From NCBI GenBank assembly GCA_021163585.1, contig JAGGTW010000030.1, positions 1-7,209 on the forward strand: a stretch of 7,209 nt of DNA, read 5' to 3'. The notes under the pieces were generated by a model. The model saw only the letters and a list, made by a program, of their open reading frames with translations, was not told the origin of the DNA and made no database searches. Numbering within the stretch: the first letter of the stretch is position 1; every line of letters begins with the position of its first letter. The position numbers were made by a program, and so were the translations under genes. Below, piece after piece: positions 1-4,941 of this stretch. This DNA comes from Desulfurococcales archaeon. Its GTDB lineage: Archaea > Thermoproteota > Thermoprotei_A > Sulfolobales > NBVN01.

Positions 1-1134
1 ACCGTAGGTTATTACTTCAATTCCCTTACTGCTGTAGTAGTGGGAGTCTAGTCCACCAACACATACGGTCTTCTTCAGCTCCCTACCTAGGACCTCCCGG
101 GCCGCAGAGGTAGCTACACTAACTAACTTGCTGTCCGGGCTCGTTATAGAGGGCGTTAACTTACTAATTAACTTGAGGCTCAGTTTTACGTCAGGGAACC
201 CCTTCCGCAGTTCATTCACGAACTCTTTGAGTTCTTCTTCCACACGTTCGGGGTTCTCCTCAACGATCAATCTTCGGTCTATTGAGAACGCGTAATATCC
301 CGGAACTATGTTGACTTTAGTACTGCCCCTGACCTCACCTCCTAAGGTTACGGTGGGTTTAGCACCTCTCGGGTCGTCATAGTCGTACTTGCTTACCCTG
401 TCTTCCAGCGACTTGATGTATTTACTCATGAATTCCTGAGCAACCCTCACCATGTACTCGAAGGCGTTAGTACCTAACCAGGGTGATGAGCCGTGGGCCT
501 GCTTACCGTGTACCTCTACTAAAGCCCACACAGCACCCTTATGACCTATCCAGACCTTGTCAACGCCGCTGGGCTCACCTATTATTACGTAGTTTGGCTT
601 CGAGAGCTCCTTCTCTACAAGGTACCCAGTCCCCGTACGCCCACCTATCTCCTCATCAGGTACTAGAGCGATCTCGATGCTGCCGCTGAAGTTCTTAAAT
701 ACTTCTGTGAAGGCCCTCACAGCCAGTATTGCAGCAGCAATACCTCCCTTCATGTCGACCGACCCGCGACCGTAGAGCCTGTCACCTTCAACTACGGGTT
801 TGAAGGGGTCTCTATCCCATCCTGACCCAGGGGGCACAACGTCGTAGTGCCCGTTAAAGTGCACTACAGGCTCGCCGCTGCCCACCCTGCCAATGAGTAT
901 GTACCTGGGGTAGTCAGCGTAGTCAGGGAAGTACTTAGCTACTTCATTTTTCGGAACTTCATAAACCTTGGTATCCATGCCGATCTCCTTAAGTATTGAT
1001 TCAGCAGAGTCAACGAACTCCCTGAAGTTTTCTCCGGGCGGGTTAACTGTGGGTACCGATACAAGCTTTGAGAGAACCTCCAGACCCCACTCAGAGTACT
1101 TGTCAATTAAGTTAAGTAAATTACTCAAGGACAT
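1..1134 (-). CDS. M20-family metallopeptidase (ArgE/DapE/ACY1 type), 3' end cut by window
   Basis: The first 378 residues are visible; the C-terminus lies beyond the left edge. The family hydrolyses amide bonds of small N-acyl amino acids or peptides in the cytoplasm with a two-zinc centre. The landmarks are in order: FNGHYDVVPPG with ligand H96 and catalytic-site D98; GRGSVDMKGG with bridging D127; PDEEIGG with general base E161 and ligand E162; GEPSG with ligand E187; and KQAHGSSP with H214 at the start of the inserted dimerisation (lid) domain, which runs to about residue 290. The second part of the catalytic domain then resumes and reaches GGLDSHYY (360-367), where relatives usually read GGTDAR; the last zinc-binding histidine would come after the cut. 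The substrate cannot be read from sequence: acetylornithine or succinyl-diaminopimelate deacylase annotations are common for this family but unsafe here. The ATG at 1134 is the first good start and is preceded by GTGAGG. The coiled-coil gene lies 89 bp upstream on the same strand. Confidence 0.93.
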   Translation of the reverse strand, partial: MSLSNLLNLIDKYSEWGLEVLSKLVSVPTVNPPGENFREFVDSAESILKEIGMDTKVYEVPKNEVAKYFPDYADYPRYILIGRVGSGEPVVHFNGHYDVVPPGSGWDRDPFKPVVEGDRLYGRGSVDMKGGIAAAILAVRAFTEVFKNFSGSIEIALVPDEEIGGRTGTGYLVEKELSKPNYVIIGEPSGVDKVWIGHKGAVWALVEVHGKQAHGSSPWLGTNAFEYMVRVAQEFMSKYIKSLEDRVSKYDYDDPRGAKPTVTLGGEVRGSTKVNIVPGYYAFSIDRRLIVEENPERVEEELKEFVNELRKGFPDVKLSLKLISKLTPSITSPDSKLVSVATSAAREVLGRELKKTVCVGGLDSHYYSSKGIEVITYG

Positions 1135-1223
1135 TTCAGGCGCCTCACATACTATATTCACCTAAGGAAAATCAACTTTATGGCTACTCCATGATTTGCT
1201 AGCTGAATAAGGTCACCGCACCC

Positions 1224-2057
1224 TCATTCAGCTATAGGTCTTATGTCAACACCTAATGCCTTAGCTGCCTCACGCGCACCACGATCTATGAAACCCCCAA
1301 TGATTACGAGTTTGGGGGTGACACCTTCAATACGCTCATACAGCTTCCCTATTCTAAAGAGCCCGGCTACATCACTCTTGGATACCCTAGACTTGACCTC
1401 AATTAAGATGTGCTCCCTATCCTTAATAATGACATCGACCTCTATGATCGATGGGTAGCCATACACGTACCCTTCATTATCCTTGTAGACCCACCTCTCA
1501 ACCCTAGCTACACCGAAGACCTCCTCAACAACGTACTTCATACCTTCACGGAAGGCTTCCTCACTCAAAATCCCGAACCTGTGGCTTACAGCCATAACGA
1601 TTCTTCTTAAATTCCTTAACTCCTCCTCCACCCTAATAAACCGCTCCTCAAGCTTACTAACTCTCTCCTCCAGTTTAGCGAATCTCTCTTCTAATTGAGC
1701 AAACCTTTCTTCTAACTTAACGAATCTTTCCTCTAGCTGGGCAAACCTCTCCTCAAGCTTCTCCATCCTCTCCTCTAATCTAATAACTCTCTCTTCTAAC
1801 TTAGCGAATCTTTCTTCAAGTTGAGCAAATCTTTCCTCTAGCTTTTGCTGCCTCTCTTCCAGCTTTTGCTGATGTTCCTCAATCCTAGCAAACCTCTCCT
1901 CAAGAGCCTGCTGACGTTCCTCTAGCTTTTGCTGTCTTTCTTCAAGCCTCATCTGCCTTTCTTCTAGTTTAGCAAATCTTTCAAGTAATTCCCTAAAACC
2001 TAGTAAGCCCATCATGGCGTATCTGAACTCACGGTCCTCCTCAAGAGCTCTCAACAA
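1224..2057 (-). CDS. DUF3782-like coiled-coil protein with C-terminal PD-(D/E)XK nuclease fold
   Basis: The 277-residue reading has three parts. Residues 1-30 (LRALEEDREFRYAMMGLLGF) resemble the conserved N-terminal segment of archaeal DUF3782-type proteins. Residues 31-149 are 17 unbroken heptads of the LEERxxx type, which should form one long coiled coil. Residues 150-277 form an alpha/beta domain with D208 in IEVDVII and E220-V-K222 in ILIEVKSR, the signature spacing of a PD-(D/E)XK nuclease core. Nuclease activity is an inference; many such proteins have no tested function. No signal peptide or membrane segment is visible. The start is uncertain. TTG at 2057 has no ribosome site, and the in-frame codons just upstream (reading TSTEKEK) look like part of the protein, yet no normal start occurs before the TGA at 2093-2091. 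A TATA box predicts transcription from about 2100, where TTG/GTG/GTG codons lie one frame off, so the true 5' end may be near 2097 with a +1 shift. Confidence 0.85.
   Translation of the reverse strand: MLRALEEDREFRYAMMGLLGFRELLERFAKLEERQMRLEERQQKLEERQQALEERFARIEEHQQKLEERQQKLEERFAQLEERFAKLEERVIRLEERMEKLEERFAQLEERFVKLEERFAQLEERFAKLEERVSKLEERFIRVEEELRNLRRIVMAVSHRFGILSEEAFREGMKYVVEEVFGVARVERWVYKDNEGYVYGYPSIIEVDVIIKDREHILIEVKSRVSKSDVAGLFRIGKLYERIEGVTPKLVIIGGFIDRGAREAAKALGVDIRPIAE
1611..1967 (-). repeat. 17 x 21-bp imperfect tandem repeat encoding LEER heptads
   Basis: Within the coiled-coil gene, 357 bp consist of 17 consecutive 21-bp units, each encoding a heptad such as LEERFAK, LEERFAQ, LEERQQK or LEERVIR. 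A degenerate unit (LLERFAK) precedes the run. Third-position differences between units show that the copies are not very recent, but close pairs such as LEERFAQ-LEERFAK recur. Unit number could change by replication slippage without altering the reading frame. The heptad register is uninterrupted over 119 residues, which predicts a straight coiled-coil rod of about 17-18 nm (0.15 nm per residue). Confidence 0.93.
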
Positions 2058-2122
2058 CTTCTCTTTTTCGGTGCTGGTAAGTCCCAGTACTCACCACCAA
2101 GTACACGATCATGTAACATAGT

Positions 2123-2130
2123 TAATATAA
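2123..2130 (-). promoter_or_regulatory. Candidate TATA box for the coiled-coil gene
   Basis: The minus strand reads TTATATTA in the 90-bp gap between the winged-helix stop and the coiled-coil gene. An archaeal transcript would start about 26 bp downstream, near 2100. That is 43 nt before the TTG used in the annotated reading but directly at a TTG-GTG-GTG run in another frame. The match to archaeal TATA boxes is good; the promoter call is inferred from position. Confidence 0.45.
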
Positions 2131-2147
2131 CTAATTTCAGAGTTACC

Positions 2148-2417
2148 TCAAGACTGCCTAGGAGCTGGGAGCACTGTATTGAGGTACTCGTAAGCACCCA
2201 GCCACTCATACCCTCTCTCCGTAATTCTGTAGTAGGTTCTTTCATCGATTCTATACTCGATTACCAACCCATGCTTTGCTAGGTAACTAATGACGGTCTT
2301 ACCCCTATCGACTGGTAGCTTAGCTTGAAGACTTAACTCAGTGATTCCCAGGTCTCTCTTAGCCAGTGACTTAAGTATAGACTCTACTATGTCGTGCCAG
2401 CACCTGTACCTCCTCAT
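2148..2417 (-). CDS. Small winged-helix transcriptional regulator (ArnR1-like / HTH_45 type)
   Basis: This 89-residue protein has the layout of small archaeal winged-helix DNA-binding proteins. Helix 1 covers about residues 8-19 (HDIVESILKSLA). The helix-turn-helix covers about 24-48, with ITELSLQAKLP as the first helix and RGKTVISYLAKHGL as the recognition helix. A beta wing covers 50-66 (VIEYRIDERTYYRIT). A C-terminal helix (ERGYEWLGAYEYLNTVL) probably mediates dimerisation. No ligand-binding domain, transmembrane segment or cysteine cluster is present. The ATG at 2417 has no upstream Shine-Dalgarno sequence, but a TATA box centred about 29 bp upstream would give a leaderless or nearly leaderless mRNA. 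A perfect 19-bp palindrome lies between TATA and start codon, so self-repression is the simplest model. The gene is divergent from a beta-helix protein and may control it. The fold assignment is firm; the target set is inferred. Confidence 0.85.
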   Translation of the reverse strand: MRRYRCWHDIVESILKSLAKRDLGITELSLQAKLPVDRGKTVISYLAKHGLVIEYRIDERTYYRITERGYEWLGAYEYLNTVLPAPRQS

Positions 2418-2419
2418 CT

Positions 2420-2438
2420 AACTCACAAATTGTGAGTT
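2420..2438. promoter_or_regulatory. Perfect 19-bp palindrome, probable operator of the winged-helix regulator
   Basis: AACTCACAAATTGTGAGTT has 9-bp arms around a single central A and no mismatch. It ends 3 bp from the regulator's ATG and lies between that ATG and the TATA box, across the predicted transcript start. A bound dimer would therefore block transcription of the regulator. On the other strand it lies just upstream of the shared TATA box, over the position of the BRE element of the beta-helix gene, so the same protein could repress or activate that promoter. No second full copy was found in this window. Confidence 0.75.
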
Positions 2439-2442
2439 TTGC

Positions 2443-2448
2443 TTATAA
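2443..2448. promoter_or_regulatory. Symmetrical TTATAA box, probably serving both divergent genes
   Basis: TTATAA reads the same on both strands. For the minus-strand regulator it is centred about 29 bp from the ATG, which implies a leaderless transcript. For the plus-strand beta-helix gene it predicts a start near 2472 and a leader of about 11 nt before the ATG at 2483. Archaeal TATA boxes are often near-palindromic, with direction set by the BRE. That both directions are used is inference. Confidence 0.55.
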
Positions 2449-2482
2449 CTTATGAAGTTGATGCTTGTATAGGGCTGATACT

Positions 2483-3139
2483 ATGCAGGAGATTGAGGAG
2501 CTGTCAGCTGGGGGTTCCGTAAGGATGAGGGGTCCACTAAAGTTCGGGAGACTGAGTATTAGTGGGTCGCTGAAAATTGACGGTAGTGCTGAAGGTGGGG
2601 AACTGCACGTCAGCGGGTCTGGAAGCATTAGCGGTGACTTGAGGGTTAGGGAGCTTAAGGTTTCAGGGAGCATGAGCATAAAGGGGAGCTTAGAATGTGA
2701 TGAAGTGAGTATTTCAGGAAGTACTTCGGTTGATGAAGAATTAAAATGTGTTAAACTGGAGGTCTCAGGTAGCTTGAAGGCGCGTAGAGTAGTAGCTACT
2801 GAGGTAACTATTAACGGGTCTCTCAGAGCGAGTGAGGTACTTGCTAAGGAGGTAGTAATAGGGAGGAAGTCGAAGGTGTACGCTAAGGTAATAGCACGTG
2901 AGGTCAGGGTAGGGAAAGAAGCTGAAGTAAGTGAGGTAATTGGTGAGGAGGTCGAGGTCGGGAAAAATGCTGAAGTGGACTTGATTGAGGGGGAATACGT
3001 TAGTGTGGCGAAGAATGCTGAAGTAGGTGAGTTAAGGTACGTTAATAGGGCAGACATAGATGAGAGAGCTGAGGTCGATAAGTTAGTTAAAATTGAGAAA
3101 TTATCAAGGGAGATACCGGGGTCAGTGAAAGGTGCCTGA
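2483..3139 (+). CDS. Bactofilin-like polymer-forming beta-helix protein
   Basis: This 218-residue protein consists almost wholly of short repeated beta-strand units, the pattern of bactofilins and other right-handed beta-helices. From residue 24 about 11 rungs of 16-17 residues can be aligned. The first six begin (L/V)xVSGS or a close variant (LSISGS, LHVSGS, LKVSGS, VSISGS, LEVSGS, VTINGS). The last five change to forms such as VRVGKEAEV, VEVGKNAEV and VSVAKNAEV. There is no signal peptide, membrane segment or enzymatic motif, so a cytoplasmic scaffold or filament is the best guess by analogy with bacterial bactofilins. ATG 2483 is chosen; a TTG at 2465 would add six residues (MYRADT) but has no better ribosome site. 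The gene is divergent from a winged-helix regulator across 65 bp and convergent with the GNAT pseudogene, 9 bp away. A similar-length frame on the opposite strand is a shadow. The family call is by repeat pattern, not by a catalytic signature. Confidence 0.8.
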   Translation: MQEIEELSAGGSVRMRGPLKFGRLSISGSLKIDGSAEGGELHVSGSGSISGDLRVRELKVSGSMSIKGSLECDEVSISGSTSVDEELKCVKLEVSGSLKARRVVATEVTINGSLRASEVLAKEVVIGRKSKVYAKVIAREVRVGKEAEVSEVIGEEVEVGKNAEVDLIEGEYVSVAKNAEVGELRYVNRADIDERAEVDKLVKIEKLSREIPGSVKGA

Positions 3140-3148
3140 ACCAGTAAA

Positions 3149-3948
3149 TTAATTAATAAAAATCCATGGCTTTCTAGAAATCTCTTTATAGCCTAACGCC
3201 TCATAAACCTTTATAGCTGGCTTATTGACTTCTCGGACATGAAGCAGTGCTCTCGCACCTGATGCAACAGCGTCCTTAGTTATGGCTGATGTCACGGCCT
3301 TAGCGGTACCCTCTCCCTCTATGGTTAGGGTGTGTAAATACGTCTCCAATAACCCATACCTCCGGCATTTTGAGGTATGTGCAAGCAATCGATACAAGCT
3401 CATTACCTGTAAAGAGTCCGTAGTACCTCCACTGGCTTAGGAGTTCTACAGCCCTAGCACTACTTATGGGCCTTCCCTGAACGTTCTTGAGCCTCATAAA
3501 CTGCTGTACGTGATTTCCGCGATTACTGTGTAGCCTGATAACTCCTTCATGCGGGTATTCCTTAAAATTACTGGCAGTTACCGCCATATCTATATGGTTT
3601 GTAATGTACACGTTCTTCACTCCCTTACTTGTTAGGTAGTTAGTAACGTCGCTAAGGCAGGCACCGCCATAAACTTCGATTACTGTAGCTTCATTAGTAG
3701 GCACGTGCATTAAGAGAAGGTGGAAGTCACTCCATAAGTGTACGCCGTATCTGTGGGGCCCTCCCCATACAAGGACATACCCTTTAATTAAGTCATCGTC
3801 AACTACGAAGCACGCGTTAATATTCTCGAAGCTCATATATTAAGTCGTACATTATGTAGATGTGTGTAATGGGGTCTCTCATGTAGAGGTTCCTCACAGC
3901 ACGCCATAAGTTAAGGCTTAGTGAGTTAAGGCTTACTACCCGCCTCAA
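3149..3948 (-). pseudogene. GNAT acetyltransferase with two +1 frameshifts
   Basis: Three overlapping frames together give one GNAT protein of about 265 residues. Segment 1 (from TTG 3948) reads LWRAVRNLYMRDPITHIYIMY followed by DLIYE, a typical N-terminus of archaeal GNAT proteins. Segment 2 (its longest open form starts at ATG 3836) continues INACFVVDDDLIKGYVLVW and runs to VFTHPNHRGRG. Segment 3 continues TAKAVTSAITKDAVASGARA and ends VYEALGYKEISRKPWIFIN. The acetyl-CoA loop R/QxxGxG/A is restored only across the second junction, as RGRGTA. Shift 1 must lie between about 3839 and 3820; shift 2 is most simply one extra G in GGG (plus-strand 3309-3311). The 800-bp span minus two bases is exactly 266 codons. 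TTG 3948 has AGGAGG six bases upstream. GNATs transfer acetyl from acetyl-CoA to amines or protein N-termini; the substrate is unknown. Either the gene is decaying or the sequence has two indel errors. Programmed shifting is less likely, as no slippery heptamer is seen. Confidence 0.85.
3909..3935 (-). repeat. 12-bp direct repeat, period 15 bp, in the GNAT 5' end
   Basis: AGTTAAGGCTTA occurs at 3909-3920 and again at 3924-3935. The 15-bp period keeps the frame and encodes the repeated peptide SLNSL/SLNLW near the N-terminus of the GNAT reading. It looks like a small tandem duplication, within a stretch that may not be conserved in relatives. Confidence 0.6.
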
Positions 3949-3954
3949 TGAGTG

Positions 3955-3960
3955 CCTCCT
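3955..3960 (-). promoter_or_regulatory. Ribosome binding site AGGAGG for the GNAT TTG start
   Basis: On the minus strand AGGAGG is followed six bases later by TTG at 3948-3946, which opens the frame encoding the GNAT N-terminus. This is the main reason for placing the gene start here rather than at ATG 3882 inside the conserved YMRDP segment. Confidence 0.6.
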
Positions 3961-3982
3961 ATTTAACATAAAAAGTTAATTA

Positions 3983-3990
3983 CTATATTA
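3983..3990 (-). promoter_or_regulatory. Candidate TATA box for the GNAT gene
   Basis: The minus strand reads TAATATAG, centred about 26 bp before position 3960. A transcript starting there would carry only the AGGAGG ribosome site and a few bases before TTG 3948. The call rests on sequence and spacing only; a second AT-rich stretch (TTTTTATG) lies closer to the gene. Confidence 0.35.
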
Positions 3991-4039
3991 ACTACTCACT
4001 TACTTCCTCCTTAAGGTAAAGGTTGCTAATTATAAGTTA

Positions 4040-4060
4040 ATCCTCCATTTAGGTGAGGAT
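4040..4060. promoter_or_regulatory. Inverted repeat upstream of the etf operon
   Basis: ATCCTC (4040-4045) is repeated inverted as GAGGAT (4055-4060), with 9 bp between; one further C-G pair can form past a bulged T. The element lies directly upstream of a TTTAAA box and about 110 bp before etfB. It could be an operator or a chance dyad. Arms of six bases are weak evidence. Confidence 0.3.
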
Positions 4061-4065
4061 AATAC

Positions 4066-4071
4066 TTTAAA
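4066..4071 (+). promoter_or_regulatory. Candidate TATA box for the etfB-etfA-glcD operon
   Basis: TTTAAA within the symmetrical CTTTAAAG (4065-4072) fits crenarchaeal TATA boxes. It would start a transcript near 4094, leaving a leader of about 60 nt that includes a short open frame and the strong ribosome site. Other AT-rich candidates exist, for example TTATAAG just after 4029. Confidence 0.35.
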
Positions 4072-4101
4072 GCACCCTGCAGACCATAGTAATGTAACTT
4101 C

Positions 4102-4146
4102 ATGAGGTTTAGAATAATGTGTGCTACACCATGTATTAGGAGGTGA
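4102..4146 (+). other. Possible 14-codon upstream open frame before etfB
   Basis: ATG 4102 opens MRFRIMCATPCIRR and ends at TGA 4144-4146, inside the etfB ribosome site and six bases before the ACG initiation codon. It is in the same frame as etfB. No ribosome site of its own is evident. It may be chance, or it may bring terminating ribosomes onto the etfB start. Confidence 0.25.
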
Positions 4147-4147
4147 T
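4138..4147 (+). promoter_or_regulatory. Ten-base Shine-Dalgarno sequence that fixes the etfB start
   Basis: AGGAGGTGAT is fully complementary to the usual archaeal 16S rRNA 3' end (AUCACCUCCU). Five bases separate it from ACG 4153, ideal spacing for initiation, whereas the first in-frame ATG (4171) is 23 bases away. It therefore marks ACG 4153 as the intended start. Confidence 0.85.
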
Positions 4148-4152
4148 CTAAA

Positions 4153-4941
4153 ACGAAGATCATTGTTTTAATGAAGCCAGCACCAGATGTTGAAAAGGTA
4201 AGATTTGATGTTAGGAGAGGGATCGTTGATAGGTCATCAGCTAAGCTTGAAATAAATCCATTTGACTTACACGCTATAGAAGCTGCTGTTAGAATTAAGG
4301 AGTCCGTAGGTGGTATAGTTACGGTTATTTCGATGGCACCCCCGCATGCTGAGCCCGCCTTGAGGGACGCACTAGCTAGAGGTGCTGACAGAGCCATACT
4401 GCTTAGTGATAGGAGGTTTGCTGGCTCGGACACTCTAGCAACTTCCTACACGCTCGCGTCAGCTATCAAGAAGTTAGGTGAGTTCGACCTGATTATCTGT
4501 GGTGAGAAGTCCGTTGACGGCGATACAGGGCAGGTGGGTCCTGAGGTTGCTGAGTTCTTGGGTATACCCCACGTATCTTACGTAACCGAAATTAAGGAAG
4601 TAGGTAGTGAGTCCGTAACTGTTGTTTCTGACTTTGGTGTAGCTTACTACTCGGTGAGGGCTGAGCTACCTGCACTGCTTTCGGTTACTAAGGAGGTCAA
4701 CGTGCCTAGGAAGCCGAAATTTAAGGACTTGATGAAAGCTAGGAAGGCTGAGATTGAGGTTTGGAGTGCTGATGACTTAAAGAATGTACTCGACCTTAAT
4801 AGGTTAGGTCTTGAGGGCTCGGCAACTAGGGTCGTTAAGGCGTACTACGCTTTAGAGAAAGGTAGGGAGGGCATCAAGGTTAAGGGTAATGAGGGCATTC
4901 GTAAGATAATTGAGTTGCTCTCCTCATCAGGGGTGATCTGA
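4153..4941 (+). CDS. etfB: Electron transfer flavoprotein subunit beta, ACG start codon
   Basis: The 262-residue product is EtfB/FixA. It pairs with EtfA to carry electrons between flavin dehydrogenases and other carriers in the cytoplasm or at the membrane. The N-terminus from codon 4153 is MKIIVLMKPAPDVEKVRFD, matching the family's first strand and loop. Then come NPFD (35-38), GSDTLATSYTLA (91-102), and GEKSVDGDTGQVGPEVAE (117-134), the nucleotide/flavin-binding loop; its DGDTGQVGP form resembles bifurcating and anaerobe-type EtfB more than the DDDxNQTGQ form of mitochondrial proteins. LLSVTKEVNVPRKPKF followed by KDLMKARK (175-198) corresponds to the partner-recognition loop. The start is ACG: no ATG, GTG or TTG precedes 4171 in frame, and starting at 4171 would remove the first beta strand. 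A stop (TGA 4144) closes the frame upstream. The gene is directly followed by etfA. The identity is certain; the initiation mechanism is inferred. Confidence 0.95.
   Translation, partial: TKIIVLMKPAPDVEKVRFDVRRGIVDRSSAKLEINPFDLHAIEAAVRIKESVGGIVTVISMAPPHAEPALRDALARGADRAILLSDRRFAGSDTLATSYTLASAIKKLGEFDLIICGEKSVDGDTGQVGPEVAEFLGIPHVSYVTEIKEVGSESVTVVSDFGVAYYSVRAELPALLSVTKEVNVPRKPKFKDLMKARKAEIEVWSADDLKNVLDLNRLGLEGSATRVVKAYYALEKGREGIKVKGNEGIRKIIELLSSSGVI
4932..4938 (+). promoter_or_regulatory. Ribosome binding site for the GTG start of etfA
   Basis: GGTGATC lies inside the last codons of etfB, three bases before GTG 4942. It supports GTG as the start and shows that etfA translation is tied to the etfB end. 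Confidence 0.6.

Noticed and set aside
483..1165. Short plus-strand frames (483-689 and 968-1165) opposite the M20 gene
   Set aside because: Both lie fully within a convincing minus-strand metallopeptidase with all expected motifs; neither has a ribosome site or a recognisable domain.
1611..1967. Regular 21-bp periodicity that could suggest a CRISPR or other DNA repeat array
   Set aside because: There are no unique spacers; the period is exactly seven codons and the units encode coiled-coil heptads in one open frame.
2051..2245. A 64-codon minus-strand frame between the winged-helix and coiled-coil genes
   Set aside because: It mostly overlaps the 3' end of the regulator in another frame and has no family features. 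Only its last codons (around 2097-2083) matter, as possible 5' end of the coiled-coil gene.
2428..2438. Resemblance of the palindrome half (AATTGTGAG) to the E. coli lac operator
   Set aside because: The adjacent regulator is a winged-helix protein, not LacI-type, the other half differs from lacO, and the match is short enough for chance.
2443..3057. A 204-codon open frame on the minus strand opposite the beta-helix gene
   Set aside because: Its composition (runs of Ser, Thr, Leu and Pro) is the mirror of the repeated plus-strand protein, it shows no recognisable motif, and it would cover the divergent promoter region.
3140..3148. A terminator in the convergent gap between the beta-helix gene and the GNAT pseudogene
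   Set aside because: The gap is only 9 bp and holds neither a T-run on the relevant strand nor a hairpin that I could support.
3305..3320. Programmed frameshifting in the GNAT gene
   Set aside because: No slippery heptamer, downstream pseudoknot or upstream stimulatory Shine-Dalgarno at the right spacing was seen, and a second independent shift would also be needed.
4026..4433. A 135-codon minus-strand frame opposite etfB
   Set aside because: It is antisense to a clear etfB coding region, overlaps its promoter, and reads as low-complexity Ser/Ala/Leu sequence typical of a shadow frame.
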